Shown here piece by piece: positions 1 through 8,838 of a stretch of DNA of 64,000 nt. The position numbers and the translations under genes were made by a program. Source of the DNA: Halomonas sp. ALS9 (GTDB lineage Bacteria; Pseudomonadota; Gammaproteobacteria; Pseudomonadales; Halomonadaceae); NCBI RefSeq assembly GCF_001651035.1, contig NZ_LXRG01000163.1, forward strand, positions 1 to 64,000, in the 5' to 3' direction. The notes beneath the pieces are model-generated. The model searched no databases. It had not been told where the DNA came from and was given only the letters and a program-made list of their open reading frames with translations. Position 1 is the stretch's first letter; every line of letters begins with the position of its first letter.

Positions 1-114
1 GGATCAAGCGCACTCAGGAGGCGCCATCAGGCATTCATTGACCGAGTGTTGCACTTAGAGTTGGAGACCGCCCCCTTATGGATGAGATGGGAAGGACAAG
101 GGTCAGTAGGCTAA
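1..114 (+). CDS. C-terminal end of an unidentified protein (cut by window edge)
   Basis: An open frame enters from the left edge and ends at a TAA at 112-114, giving the last 37 residues of a protein (ending ...WEGQGSVG). The composition is basic and Leu/Glu-rich and reads like ordinary coding sequence. It is followed 35 bases later by an intrinsic terminator on the same strand, which supports a real gene end. Too little is present to name a family; I do not recognise it. Confidence 0.5.
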   Translation, partial: GSSALRRRHQAFIDRVLHLELETAPLWMRWEGQGSVG

Positions 115-148
115 GAGAGCGTCAAATAGCTTTTTTTGCCACTTAATT

Positions 149-176
149 AGCGACGGATGGCATCCGTCGCTTTTTT
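149..176 (+). terminator. Rho-independent terminator
   Basis: A perfect GCGACGGAT/ATCCGTCGC stem (150-158 with 162-170, loop GGC), plus one flanking A-T pair, runs directly into TTTTTT. It sits 35 bases after the plus-strand stop at 114 and separates that gene from the convergent minus-strand pectin operon. No T-run follows on the minus side, so it is mainly a plus-strand terminator. Confidence 0.85.
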
Positions 177-187
177 AGATCAATAAT

Positions 188-1024
188 TCAAAGAAATTTA
201 TTATTTAGTTTTTTAATGAATCCAGAGCTTCTCTCTATGTCATCCTGATCAATTTCATCCATGATGATATTCATGTGTGGTTTTCGTGAGACGAGTTTCT
301 CAAAAATATGATCGTAATCCATCCAGCCTTGCCCTAAGGGCACAAAGCGTAGGCTTCCTTTTTCTACAATGAAGTCTTTAGCATGAAGAACGGCGACTCG
401 GTCGCCCCATGAATCAATGGCTTCCTGAAGTATATTGTTTTGGTCAAGATAATTGTCACTCGTCAAAAAGTTGACGGGATCGAAGATTATTTGCAAATTG
501 TTAGAATTTACCTCTGTAAGCAGGCGACTTACTTTCTCTGGGCTATGAAGAGGGTGATTAACACCAGGCTCTATGCCCACAATAACACCAAATTTTTCTG
601 CTTCCGCTACTAGCTCCTTAACGCTCTCTACCATCGCCAGGAAAGGCGCTTCTGCAAAATTCTCCTCCGTATAAATAATATCAACGTTTATGCTTCCCGT
701 TTCAGTGCCAACTATGCTGCAGCCGAAGTCACGCACATATCGTAGGTGTTCTTTAAAGCGCTCTAAGGCTTGCCGCCTTTGATTGATGTCGGGATGGATA
801 ATGTTAACATAGCAGCCTAAAACTGCGATTTGAATATTAGCTTGGCGAAAAGCGTTACTAATATGGTTTGCCAACCCAGGTGTTAAAAAACCAGGCTCTG
901 TTTTAATGTTAAATGATTTATTGAGTGCCAATTGTACTGTATTAAGGTTTCGGTAAGACAGATCGTTTACAAGGTTTTCAAGTGACTGCATGGGAAGGTC
1001 ATGGGCTCTAATACCAATGTTCAT
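188..1024 (-). CDS. Sugar phosphate isomerase/epimerase (xylose isomerase-like TIM barrel)
   Basis: A 278-residue protein of the AP-endonuclease-2/xylose-isomerase-like TIM-barrel superfamily, which isomerises or epimerises sugars and keto-sugars at a divalent metal. Supporting stretches are GIEPGVNHP (metal Glu region), IIFDPVNFLTSDNY, VAVLHAKDF and the C-terminal IIMDEID strand. The start is the ATG at 1024, preceded by GGAG seven bases upstream; the frame runs 40 codons further but without a better ribosome site. It is the last gene of the minus-strand kdgM-dctQM-GH105-dctP run, 139 bases after dctP, so it probably handles a monosaccharide released by the hydrolase, such as a uronate or rhamnose derivative. 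The exact substrate cannot be read from sequence. Base composition is A/T-rich like its operon partners. Confidence 0.8.
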   Translation of the reverse strand: MNIGIRAHDLPMQSLENLVNDLSYRNLNTVQLALNKSFNIKTEPGFLTPGLANHISNAFRQANIQIAVLGCYVNIIHPDINQRRQALERFKEHLRYVRDFGCSIVGTETGSINVDIIYTEENFAEAPFLAMVESVKELVAEAEKFGVIVGIEPGVNHPLHSPEKVSRLLTEVNSNNLQIIFDPVNFLTSDNYLDQNNILQEAIDSWGDRVAVLHAKDFIVEKGSLRFVPLGQGWMDYDHIFEKLVSRKPHMNIIMDEIDQDDIERSSGFIKKLNNKFL

Positions 1025-1163
1025 AAAATCTCCGAAATACAAGCACACACGAAGTAGCGAAACCTTTTGGTTCAGTTCGCTGAAGGTAATCGTGATAGGA
1101 AAGTAATAAAAGTGGACGAGGCATGGCACGATGATACGCGCCACGCCTCTTAGCGCAGCATGG

Positions 1164-2165
1164 TTACTGAGTATTCACCGCTTTAATTTGCTGATAAATA
1201 GCATACTGCTCTGGCGTATTTTCAAGCTCTTTATACATGGGCTGTACGGCTTCTTGGAAAGGAGCGATGTCTACTTCGTTAATTTCGACACCAAACTCTT
1301 CTCTAATTTGAGTTCTAGCATTAGCAACGGCTTCCAACCACTGCTCAGTTTGGAACTCGGTCGATTCCTGGATAGCCTCCATGACAGCATCACGTTGTTC
1401 GTCAGAGAGCGATTCAAGTACTCTGTTACTAATAAGAATAATATCGGGAATGCGTGTATGACCATCAAGAGTATAGTGATCGACGACTTCACCGTGACGA
1501 GCAGTGGTAAGGGCAAATTCGTTATTTTCAGCGCCGTCTAATACGCCTTGCTGTAACGCGGTGTAAACTTCTTCTTGGGCCATAACAACAGGAGATGCTC
1601 CAAGTAGTTTCATCGTGTCAATAGCGGTTTGGCTTTGCATAACGCGAATTTTTTTACCCGCTAGATCCGCAACACTCTCTATTGGATCACCAGTAGTATA
1701 AAAGTTACGCTGGCCTGAGTCGTACCAGCCAACACCAACAAAACCTTGGCCTTCTGTTGAGTGGTAAACATCTCTCATTATCTCTTCATCGTTCATGACT
1801 TGATAAAAATGTTCCTGATCTTCAAATAGGTAAGGCATTGAAAAAACGTCATAAATAGATGAGAAGCTTCCCATTAGTCCGCCTGAAACCTTGGTCATGT
1901 CAATAGCGCCTGCCTGAAGTAACTCAACCAGTTCGCTTTCGCCCCCTAATTGGCTATCAGGAAAATAAGATACGCTGATGGAGCCATTCGATTTCTCTTC
2001 GACAAGCTCTCCAAAGAGGGCTAACGCGTCTTTCACCGGTTGCGAATTTTGTGCATAGGCTAGCTTGAGATTGATATTGTCCTGGGCGTGTACAGCCCCA
2101 GCACCTAGTGAAAGAGAAGCAATTACAGCGGTTAAGATTGTTTTTGCATAATGTGGCGTGGTCAT
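1164..2165 (-). CDS. dctP: TRAP transporter solute-binding protein (DctP family)
   Basis: A 333-residue periplasmic binding protein for a tripartite ATP-independent periplasmic transporter. It has a clear Sec signal (ALTTARHG is far downstream; the N-terminal hydrophobic run ends at AGAVHA, about residue 27). The family pattern follows: LKLAYAQNS at the mature N-terminus, GGLMGSFSSIYDVFSMPYLF, then GKKIRVMQSQ and GVLDGAENN in the second lobe. The ATG at 2165 has AAGGAG nine bases upstream. It lies 56 bases after the GH105 gene, separated from its membrane partners dctQM by that gene, an uncommon order. Context (kdgM porin, unsaturated uronyl hydrolase, KdgR) suggests the ligand is an oligogalacturonide or rhamnogalacturonan fragment; this is inference. 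Confidence 0.9.
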   Translation of the reverse strand: MTTPHYAKTILTAVIASLSLGAGAVHAQDNINLKLAYAQNSQPVKDALALFGELVEEKSNGSISVSYFPDSQLGGESELVELLQAGAIDMTKVSGGLMGSFSSIYDVFSMPYLFEDQEHFYQVMNDEEIMRDVYHSTEGQGFVGVGWYDSGQRNFYTTGDPIESVADLAGKKIRVMQSQTAIDTMKLLGASPVVMAQEEVYTALQQGVLDGAENNEFALTTARHGEVVDHYTLDGHTRIPDIILISNRVLESLSDEQRDAVMEAIQESTEFQTEQWLEAVANARTQIREEFGVEINEVDIAPFQEAVQPMYKELENTPEQYAIYQQIKAVNTQ

Positions 2166-2221
2166 GATCGACTCCTTGGTTTGATATTATTGGTGTAGAG
2201 CGTCCTATGGACTTATTGCAG

Positions 2222-3361
2222 TTACAGATATGTCCGCATATATTCTGATAAGCACAAAATAGCCATGGCTTGGCCATAAGGCATCGACGTTAAAGGGATA
2301 TTTCTGTAGTACTCAAGGTTTTCTCCCATAGCTGTACCGAAAGAAACCTGTTCGAGTTCTCCTTCTGAATTGATATTTTTGATGACACCTTTAGTGGCTT
2401 TTTCAGCCATATGGAAATGCGCTGCATCGATGTAGCGCAGCCTTACTGCCTTTAGAAGGCCATAAGCAAAGCCTGCTGTGGCTGACGCTTCAAGATAAGA
2501 GTCAGGATCGTCCAGCAGGGTATGCCAAAGGCCTGTGTCTGATTGCCACTTAACCAGCGCATTTACTTGAGATTCAAGAACTTGAATAAGGTGACGGCGG
2601 AAAGAATCATTTTCTGGTAAATCTAACAGTTCTAAAAATTCTGGGATAACAATGGTTATCCAGCTGTTGCCTCGAGCCCAAAGGGCATTGGCATAATTAT
2701 GGTTGCCGTCAAATGTCCAGCCGTGAAACCAGGCGCCGGTTTTGCTATCCATTAAATACTGAATGTGAATTAAGAACTGATATTTGGCTTCCTCTACATA
2801 CTCAGGTTTATTAAGCAGTAGACCAATCTTAGCTAGCGGGAGAACACTCATCATTAATGTGTCATCCCACATTTGCTGATGATTCTCGTTATTGTAAACA
2901 ATATGCTGCAAGCCCCCTTTCTCCGTACGTGGCATTTCATACATCACCCACTCTGCCCAGGCCTGCAAGTAGGGGAGCCACTCCTTACGCCCGGTTTCTT
3001 CATAGCGGTAGGCAAGGGTCAGAAAAGGGCACACTGTGTTTACATTTTTTGTTGCCAACCGCTCGTTGAACCGCTCTTTGAACCATTCGTCAATAATGGT
3101 CAGGGCATTGTTATCACCAGTTTGCTCGTAGTATTTATAAATACCGTACAGACCAATGCCATGTGTCCATTCCCAACCAGCCCAACCTTTGGTATCAATG
3201 GTGCGGCCATCATCAAGATGTAGCAGGAATTCACCTGTTTCATCCTGTATGTTAACCAGGTTATGAATGGTTTTATTGATGAGGTTAGTCACCTCATTTT
3301 TTTCCATAAACCGCTCGTCCTGCCTTAAAAGAGAACTATGCTTCACACTAAATACTTGCAT
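2222..3361 (-). CDS. Unsaturated rhamnogalacturonyl/glucuronyl hydrolase, GH105 family
   Basis: A 379-residue (alpha/alpha)6-barrel protein resembling YteR/RhiN, which removes the 4,5-unsaturated uronic acid left by pectate or rhamnogalacturonan lyases at the oligosaccharide end. Aligned by eye with YteR, QQMWDDTLMM matches the catalytic-Asp segment MWLDGLYM, so the second Asp (residue 167, or 149 from the alternative start) is the expected catalyst. ARGNSWITI and YLEASATAGFAYGL match the later conserved helices. No signal peptide is visible, so it acts in the cytoplasm on imported oligomers. Two starts are possible: ATG 3361 (CTGGAG eight bases upstream) or ATG 3307 (AGGA nine upstream). It sits between dctM (30 bases) and dctP (56 bases) in one operon. 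Confidence 0.88.
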   Translation of the reverse strand: MQVFSVKHSSLLRQDERFMEKNEVTNLINKTIHNLVNIQDETGEFLLHLDDGRTIDTKGWAGWEWTHGIGLYGIYKYYEQTGDNNALTIIDEWFKERFNERLATKNVNTVCPFLTLAYRYEETGRKEWLPYLQAWAEWVMYEMPRTEKGGLQHIVYNNENHQQMWDDTLMMSVLPLAKIGLLLNKPEYVEEAKYQFLIHIQYLMDSKTGAWFHGWTFDGNHNYANALWARGNSWITIVIPEFLELLDLPENDSFRRHLIQVLESQVNALVKWQSDTGLWHTLLDDPDSYLEASATAGFAYGLLKAVRLRYIDAAHFHMAEKATKGVIKNINSEGELEQVSFGTAMGENLEYYRNIPLTSMPYGQAMAILCLSEYMRTYL

Positions 3362-3391
3362 TGAATATGCTCCAGAAATAATATTTTGAGA

Positions 3392-4690
3392 TTAAAGGCC
3401 CATAAGTCTGGGTAGGAACAACGTTATTTGAGGAATGTAGGTGATTAAAAGTAGCGTTGCCATAATTACAAGATAAAAGGGTAAAAGCGGAATGATTAAG
3501 TTTTCAACCTTCTCTCTTGCGATGCCAGCACCCACAAATAAACCCGTTCCCACAGGCGGAGTAATGGTTCCAATACAAAGGTTGAATACCATTACAATGC
3601 CAAAATGAACCGGATCTAGACCTATCTGATTGGTGATGGGTAGTAGTATAGGAGTGAAGATTAAGATGGCTGGGCCGATATCCATGAAGCAGCCGATAGC
3701 TAACAGCATTAAAGTGATGACTAGCAATACAATGGCAGGGTTGTCAGATAGTCCAAGAATAATGCTACTTAAGGCAGAGGGTAGTCCGGTAATCGACATG
3801 GCGAATGACATGGCGGCGGAGGCTGCCAGCAAAAACATAATAACGCCCGTCGTTTCCAGTGCTTTTATAAGCGCCATTTGAAACGCTGAAAAATTGATGG
3901 TTCTATAAAAGCAGATAGTAAGCAGCATCGTGTATATCACTGAAATAGCGGATGCTTCTACGGCTGTGAAAACGCCAAGTACGATCCCGCCAATAATGAT
4001 TATAATCAAAAACAGGCTTGGAAGAGCATCCGTTATTACCTTTAAAACGGATGAGTTACGTAAATCTATCTTATTGGTATAGCCACGAGACTTAGCTGTT
4101 ATGTAGGCAACTAGCATACAGCCTATCCCCCACAAGCAGCCTGCTACCAGGCCGCCAGCAAAGAGAGCAGAAATAGATGTACCCCCGCTTGCTAGCGCGT
4201 AAAGGATAAAAGCAGTGGTTGGGGGTATCAGCATACCTGTTGGTGCGGAAGCAATATTGGCAGCTGCGGAAAAGGGGCGACTATAGCCCTCTTTCTCACT
4301 CATGGGCACCATCACTCCTCCAATCGAGGTAGAGGCAGCAATCGCTGAACCTGAAATAGCACCAAACATCATATTACCCATGATATTGGTATGTGCCAGT
4401 GAGCCTGGAATCCGGCCACTGAATAATTTAGCAAAATTAACCAATCTTAAGGCGATGCCTCCATGGTTCATTAAAACCCCGGAAAGAATAAAAAAAGGCA
4501 CTGCCAAAAGCGTAAAGCTATCTAAGCTTGATACCATTTTTTGAGCAGTCGTGAAAATAGCAATGTCAGGTGGTAAAGCTATTAGTATAGTCGCCATTGA
4601 AGAGACAGCAATACAAATGCCGATCGGCACACCAATGATTAGCAGGCCAAGAAATGTTGCTATTAATATAATGCCAGCATCTAACATCAT
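3392..4690 (-). CDS. dctM: TRAP transporter large permease (DctM family)
   Basis: A 432-residue integral membrane protein, the transporting subunit of the TRAP system, using a sodium gradient. About 12 hydrophobic segments are visible, with family landmarks such as FGAISGSAIAASTSIGGVMVPMSEKEGY, PTGMLIPPTTAFILYALASGGTS and NLCIGTITPPVGTGLF. ATGATG at 4690/4687 overlaps the dctQ stop (ATGA coupling), with AGGAG ten bases before the first ATG. Length is normal for the family. It is expected to pair with the DctQ encoded immediately upstream and the DctP encoded beyond the GH105 gene. Confidence 0.95.
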   Translation of the reverse strand: MMLDAGIILIATFLGLLIIGVPIGICIAVSSMATILIALPPDIAIFTTAQKMVSSLDSFTLLAVPFFILSGVLMNHGGIALRLVNFAKLFSGRIPGSLAHTNIMGNMMFGAISGSAIAASTSIGGVMVPMSEKEGYSRPFSAAANIASAPTGMLIPPTTAFILYALASGGTSISALFAGGLVAGCLWGIGCMLVAYITAKSRGYTNKIDLRNSSVLKVITDALPSLFLIIIIIGGIVLGVFTAVEASAISVIYTMLLTICFYRTINFSAFQMALIKALETTGVIMFLLAASAAMSFAMSITGLPSALSSIILGLSDNPAIVLLVITLMLLAIGCFMDIGPAILIFTPILLPITNQIGLDPVHFGIVMVFNLCIGTITPPVGTGLFVGAGIAREKVENLIIPLLPFYLVIMATLLLITYIPQITLFLPRLMGL

Positions 4691-5178
4691 AGCGCTTGAC
4701 TCCTAATCAAAAAAATATTTTTATAAATAAGTATGCAATTATTGAGGCAGTATATGATAATAATAGCCCCGGACACAGGAAGTGATAAATAAAGAAGGCC
4801 TTTGGGTATGTTGAGCATTGGATAGATTTGACTCATGCTATTTGAGGTCGCTTGCAAGCCTCCATAAATAAGGACAACAGCGGAAAATCCAATAAATAAA
4901 AATTCCATCAAAAAGTCGCACCCGATTTTCCATTTTCCGGTCAATTTTTCTGTGAGTAACGTTAAGCTGACATGCTCCCGTTGCCCTGTAACGTAAGCAA
5001 TAGACAACATAGATAGCCACACCAATGTAAATCTAAGCAGCGCCTCCGATATAGTGCTGGGATTGTTGAGTATATAACGTGCTATAACTTGCCAGCTAGC
5101 AACGCCCACCATAGATATAAGAAGCAGGCAACATACAATCTTTAATATTTTGTCCATGGAGGCGTGTATCGTTAGCAT
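4687..5178 (-). CDS. dctQ: TRAP transporter small permease (DctQ family)
   Basis: A 163-residue membrane protein with four predicted helices. The family landmark is SEALLRFTLVWLSMLSIAYVTGQREHVSLTLL, the usual R(F/Y)..VWL..G.......H pattern of DctQ proteins. It forms the membrane complex with DctM and is translationally coupled to it by a 4-base overlap. The start at 5178 has only a weak AGAGAG ribosome site; a Met eight residues later has none. It is the second gene of the operon, 112 bases after kdgM, with a stable hairpin in that gap. Confidence 0.92.
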   Translation of the reverse strand: MLTIHASMDKILKIVCCLLLISMVGVASWQVIARYILNNPSTISEALLRFTLVWLSMLSIAYVTGQREHVSLTLLTEKLTGKWKIGCDFLMEFLFIGFSAVVLIYGGLQATSNSMSQIYPMLNIPKGLLYLSLPVSGAIIIIYCLNNCILIYKNIFLIRSQAL

Positions 5179-5255
5179 TGTAATTTCTCTCTTAGCTCTA
5201 AGCGCTTTTTGTTTGCTAATTAACTATCAATTTAGCTGATCTAGAGATAATAGTC

Positions 5256-5280
5256 GGTAGGAGGAGTTAATCCTCCTACC
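5256..5280 (-). other. Intergenic hairpin between kdgM and dctQ
   Basis: A perfect 10-bp inverted repeat, GGTAGGAGGA / TCCTCCTACC, with a five-base loop lies 11 bases after the kdgM stop. On the minus transcript it is not followed by a T-run, so it looks more like an RNA-stabilising or partial-attenuation hairpin than a full terminator. It could let the porin be made in excess over the transporter. The arms contain AGGAGG-like sequence, but the nearest start codon is too far away for it to be a ribosome site. Confidence 0.6.
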
Positions 5281-5290
5281 TGTTTATACG

Positions 5291-6031
5291 CTAAAATTTA
5301 TACTGATAGCCAATTAGCCAGGAGCTGTTACGTTGGCCAGGATCCATACCTGCATCTGAGCTATTGCGGTCTCTATGAACATAACCACCAAAGACAGTGT
5401 TATTAGCGTTCAAATGGTTGAAAACAAGCAATTCATGTTCTATGTAATCGCGATCGCCGGTGCCGAAGTTTGGGGAGCTACTTTCATGTTTGAAGTGGTA
5501 ATGGGGGTTGTAGAGGAGCATCCAGTCGTCATTAACGTTATAGGTAGCATATAGATCAATGCGTCCCGCACGGCCCTTTATCGCAGTCTCATGGCTGGTG
5601 TCATGTTCGTAACGGTAGCGTCCTGCTAAGCCCCAGCCGTCTCCCTTGTAGCCTAATCTTAAGCCTGCAAGAGCGCGGGTTACGTTAGATCTGAATTTTG
5701 CCCCAATTTGGGGAGTTAATGACCATTGATTATGTTGGTCTAGCTGAAACGAGGGAAATGAGTAGTTCACGAATGCTTCATCGTGTTTTGGCCAGCCGCT
5801 TTCATGAATGCCATCTTGCCAAAACCAAGACTTTTCGAACATTAAAGATGAGGAGTCCTCGAATATCCGAGTAATAGCAATTTTGGGAAGCGTTAAAGCA
5901 TGATCATTGGTTGTTTGCTCTAGCTTCATGGTCAAAATATTTTCTGCCGACCATGCGGTACTGGAAAGCGTCATTGCAGTACAAGTTGCCGCAATGCCTG
6001 CTACCCATTTCCCTTGGCGGAATATAGTCAT
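5291..6031 (-). CDS. kdgM: Oligogalacturonate-specific outer membrane porin, KdgM family
   Basis: A 246-residue outer-membrane beta-barrel protein. The Sec signal ends near STAWSA (about residue 28), the body alternates polar and aromatic residues as in a 12-strand barrel, and the chain ends in ...GYQYKF with the terminal Phe used for outer-membrane assembly. Motifs such as RAGRIDLYATYNVNDDWMLLYNPHY and the many Tyr/Trp/Arg residues are typical of KdgM, which passes acidic pectin oligomers. The ATG at 6031 has GGAG about six bases upstream; the open frame extends 18 codons further without support. It is the first gene of the minus-strand pectin operon and divergent from kdgR. Confidence 0.85.
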   Translation of the reverse strand: MTIFRQGKWVAGIAATCTAMTLSSTAWSAENILTMKLEQTTNDHALTLPKIAITRIFEDSSSLMFEKSWFWQDGIHESGWPKHDEAFVNYSFPSFQLDQHNQWSLTPQIGAKFRSNVTRALAGLRLGYKGDGWGLAGRYRYEHDTSHETAIKGRAGRIDLYATYNVNDDWMLLYNPHYHFKHESSSPNFGTGDRDYIEHELLVFNHLNANNTVFGGYVHRDRNSSDAGMDPGQRNSSWLIGYQYKF

Positions 6032-6154
6032 ATTTTCTCCGTTGTTAGTGTTATTAGATCGTGTTCGACCCAGTGGCGTAACCAAACATGATTAATGACA
6101 ATTTCATTCAATGGCCCGTGGGTTCGTATTAAATGTATCAGTGTATCTTTAAAA

Positions 6155-6171
6155 TTGAAACGGCGTTTCTT
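6155..6171. promoter_or_regulatory. Probable KdgR operator in the kdgM/kdgR intergenic region
   Basis: The sequence TTGAAACGGCGTTTCTT contains the perfect inverted repeat GAAAC-GGC-GTTTC. On the minus strand a TATAAA hexamer (6173-6178 region) lies just upstream of it relative to kdgM, so binding would cover the start point of the porin operon. The same pattern recurs before kduI (13 of 17 positions identical). KdgR of enterobacteria binds a related GAAA...TTTC palindrome. Binding itself is inferred. Confidence 0.65.
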
Positions 6172-6297
6172 TTATACTTTGGTCGTGTTTTTGTTTGATT
6201 TTGATCGGCTTGATCACGCATGAAGATGGTAATTGGATGTTTTTTGGGGTAGATTCAGACCATTAGTCCAATTTTTATGAAACGAGGTATGAAATAT

Positions 6298-7107
6298 ATG
6301 GCCGCTTCGCAGAAGCCCGACAATGTGGCAGCCGTCATGAAGGTTTTCGCTATTCTTGAGGGGCTTGCCGAGCAACCCAGCATAGGCCTTTCTGAGCTTT
6401 CGCAGCGCTCTTTCACATCTAAAAGCACGGCGTACCGCTTTCTGCAAACGATGAAGGAACTAGGGTATGTGGTACAGGAAGAAGAGTCGGAAAAATATGC
6501 CCTTACGCTGAAGCTCTTCGAACTGGGAGGGGCGGCTCTCGAAAACGTAGATATGATCCAGTTGGCAAATACTGAAATGCGGGCACTGTCTGAACATACT
6601 CATGAGGCTATTCATTTAGGCGCCCTGGATGAAGATGGACAACATATTGTGTATCTGCATAAATATGACTCCCACTTTAACCTATGTATGAATTCACGTA
6701 TTGGCAGACGTAGCCCTGTTTACTCAACGGCCATGGGTAAAACATTATTGGCCTGGATGGATGAAAGTAAGGCACGTCAGATTCTTTCATCCACAGAATT
6801 CGTAGCACGTACTCAATATACGTTGACTAGCACAGAAGCCGTAATGAATGAATTGCCTGAAATTCGTAGCACAGGTGTTGCTGAAGATCGAGAAGAGGCG
6901 GAATTAGGGGTACGCTGCCTTTCCGTGCCTGTATTCGATAGGTTTGGCAAGGCGGTGGCGGCGCTGAGTTTGTCTTTTCCTGTTGTTCGTTACGATGAGC
7001 AAAAGCGCGATGAGTATGTCCAGCTACTGTTTAAGGCTGGGCAGCGTGTTTCTTCTGGGTTGGGTTTTCATGAGTACGCATTTTCTGGCCCAGTAGAAGT
7101 TTCTTAA
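6298..7107 (+). CDS. kdgR: IclR-family transcriptional repressor KdgR
   Basis: A 269-residue regulator closely similar by eye to E. coli KdgR along its full length. The N-terminal winged helix (about residues 8-70) contains SKSTAYRFLQTMKELGYV. The effector domain contains EAIHLGALDEDG, SRIGRRSPVYSTAMGK and RCLSVPVFDRFG. KdgR represses pectin genes and is released by 2-keto-3-deoxygluconate (known for the family). The ATG at 6298 is chosen because GAGG lies about ten bases upstream and it matches the family N-terminus; the in-frame ATG at 6277 has no ribosome site. It is divergent from kdgM and convergent with kduD, with operators visible at both controlled promoters. Confidence 0.93.
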   Translation: MAASQKPDNVAAVMKVFAILEGLAEQPSIGLSELSQRSFTSKSTAYRFLQTMKELGYVVQEEESEKYALTLKLFELGGAALENVDMIQLANTEMRALSEHTHEAIHLGALDEDGQHIVYLHKYDSHFNLCMNSRIGRRSPVYSTAMGKTLLAWMDESKARQILSSTEFVARTQYTLTSTEAVMNELPEIRSTGVAEDREEAELGVRCLSVPVFDRFGKAVAALSLSFPVVRYDEQKRDEYVQLLFKAGQRVSSGLGFHEYAFSGPVEVS

Positions 7108-7150
7108 ATTTAGTAATGCGGGAATCTGAGCACTTAACATCTAAATAAAT

Positions 7151-7178
7151 AGACGCCGACTTAATAGTTGGCGTCTTT
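7151..7178 (+). terminator. Terminator after kdgR
   Basis: An AGACGCCGAC/GTTGGCGTCT stem (7151-7160 with 7167-7176, one G-T pair) with a TTAATA loop leads into TTTT. It lies 44 bases after the kdgR stop and 21 bases before the end of the convergent kduD, so it may serve both genes. Confidence 0.8.
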
Positions 7179-7198
7179 TGTTTGAAGGAAAGCTAAGG

Positions 7199-7960
7199 CT
7201 AGCGAGCAAGCCAGCCGCCATCGACAGCGAGTGTATGGCCGTGTACATAATTGGATGCGTTTGAGGCCAGAAATACCGCTGCACCAGCAATATCTTCGGG
7301 AGAGCCCCATTGGCCAGCTGGAATGCGGTTTAAAATTTCCTTACTGCGTGCTGGGTCATTTCTTAACGCTTCTGTATTGTTCGTAGCCATATAACCAGGG
7401 GCTATAGCATTAACGTTTATGCCTAGGTGGGCCCACTCATTCGCCATTAGCCGAGTGAGACCCAGCACACCGCTTTTTGAGGCGGTATACGATGGCACCC
7501 GTATGCCTCCTTGAAAAGATAGCATCGAAGCAATATTGATAATCTTTCCCCGACCTTGCCGGTGAATGCAGGCTCTCGCGAATGCCTGGGAAAGAAAGAA
7601 GAGGTTCTTGAGGTTTACGTCGAGAACATCATCCCAGTCTTTCTCCGTAAACTCCAACGCATCTGCGCGACGAATAATGCCGGCGTTATTAATTAAGATG
7701 TCGGCTGTCCCAAACTGCTGCTCAGTTTTGTGCATGATCTCAGCAATGGGCTTGGTACTCCCCAGGTCGGCTTCAATCGCCAGAAATTGCACTCCCATCG
7801 CTTCGACACGTTGTTGGGTTTCTTCAGGCGAGCTTCGATTTACTCCAACAATATTGCAGCCTGCTTCTGCAAGGCCTAACGCCATGCCTTGTCCAAGCCC
7901 TGTATTACAGCCGGTAATAATCGCTGTTTTTCCACTTAGGCCGAATAGTGTATTGCTCAT
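7199..7960 (-). CDS. kduD: 2-dehydro-3-deoxy-D-gluconate 5-dehydrogenase KduD
   Basis: A 253-residue short-chain dehydrogenase that reduces 2,5-diketo-3-deoxygluconate to 2-keto-3-deoxygluconate in pectin catabolism. The nucleotide motif TGCNTGLG is at residues 17-24, NNAG near 91, the catalytic Ser at 145 (INIAS) and Tyr158-x3-Lys162 (YTASK). The chain reads almost continuously like E. coli KduD, including VPSYTASKSG and the VDGGWLAR end. The ATG at 7960 has GGGGAGAAATC immediately upstream; the longer frame has no such site. It follows kduI by 16 bases in one operon. Confidence 0.95.
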   Translation of the reverse strand: MSNTLFGLSGKTAIITGCNTGLGQGMALGLAEAGCNIVGVNRSSPEETQQRVEAMGVQFLAIEADLGSTKPIAEIMHKTEQQFGTADILINNAGIIRRADALEFTEKDWDDVLDVNLKNLFFLSQAFARACIHRQGRGKIINIASMLSFQGGIRVPSYTASKSGVLGLTRLMANEWAHLGINVNAIAPGYMATNNTEALRNDPARSKEILNRIPAGQWGSPEDIAGAAVFLASNASNYVHGHTLAVDGGWLAR

Positions 7961-7976
7961 GATTTCTCCCCGTGCA

Positions 7977-8813
7977 TCAGCGCAAATCATCCATCGCAAT
8001 GTGATCCATGTCGGAGAACGTCTGATTTTCACCCGCCATTGCCCAGATGAAGGTGTAGCTACCTGTCCCAACGCCAGTATGAACGGACCAACTGGGAGAA
8101 AGCGCTACTTGTCGGTTGCGGACGACCAAGTGACGCGTTTCTTGTGGCTCGCCCATCATGTGGAAGACCACGCTATCGTCAGCCATATCGAAATAGAGGT
8201 AAGCTTCCATACGGCGCTCATGCGTGTGGCAGGGCATGGTATTCCATAGGCTGCCTTCTTCAAGACGTGTCATACCCATGAGTAGCTGACAGGTTGGCAA
8301 TACATCAGGCACCAAGTATTTGTAGATAGTGCGTTTGTTGCTATTCGCGGCATTACCTAGCGTTTGGGGGGAAGCTTCGTCCAGAGTGACTTTACGTGTG
8401 GGGTAAGCCTGATGAGCCGGGGTGCAGCAGATATAAAAAGCGGCAGGGTTGGAAGTGTCCTTGCTCTCAAACGCCACCTCCCGGCTTTCCTTGCCAATGT
8501 AAAGTGCTTCATGGGTGTTCACCGAATACGTAGTACCATCCACGGTAATCTTGCCTGGCCCACCTATATTGATAGCACCAAGTTCTCGGCGTTCTAGGAA
8601 ATAATCGGTGCCGGTATGCTTACACATGGACGTAGATATTGGAATGGGATGATCGACGGGTATTACACCACCCACGATGAGTCGATCAAGGTGGCTGTAT
8701 ACCAGCGTCAATTGATTTTGGACGAATAGCTCTTCAATTAAGAATTGGTCGCGAAGCCCTTGGGTGTCTAGTTGCTTCGCATGTTCACTGTGGATAGCTT
8801 GCCGAAATTCCAT
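7977..8813 (-). CDS. kduI: 5-keto-4-deoxyuronate isomerase KduI
   Basis: A 278-residue cupin enzyme that converts 5-keto-4-deoxyuronate, formed spontaneously from the unsaturated uronate released by the GH105 step, into 2,5-diketo-3-deoxygluconate for KduD. The zinc ligands known for KduI fall at the expected numbers: His196, His198 and Glu203 in [12 protein letters not shown], and His245 in SWSVHTG. Length equals the E. coli enzyme. It is the first gene of the kduI-kduD operon, with an operator-bearing promoter just upstream. Confidence 0.96.
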   Translation of the reverse strand: MEFRQAIHSEHAKQLDTQGLRDQFLIEELFVQNQLTLVYSHLDRLIVGGVIPVDHPIPISTSMCKHTGTDYFLERRELGAINIGGPGKITVDGTTYSVNTHEALYIGKESREVAFESKDTSNPAAFYICCTPAHQAYPTRKVTLDEASPQTLGNAANSNKRTIYKYLVPDVLPTCQLLMGMTRLEEGSLWNTMPCHTHERRMEAYLYFDMADDSVVFHMMGEPQETRHLVVRNRQVALSPSWSVHTGVGTGSYTFIWAMAGENQTFSDMDHIAMDDLR

Positions 8814-8838
8814 AAATGCTCCGAATCGTTGTTATCTA

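Noticed and set aside
1131-1541. Plus-strand frame of 136 codons opposite dctP
   Set aside because: It is the complement of a clear binding-protein gene and has no recognisable protein character or ribosome site.
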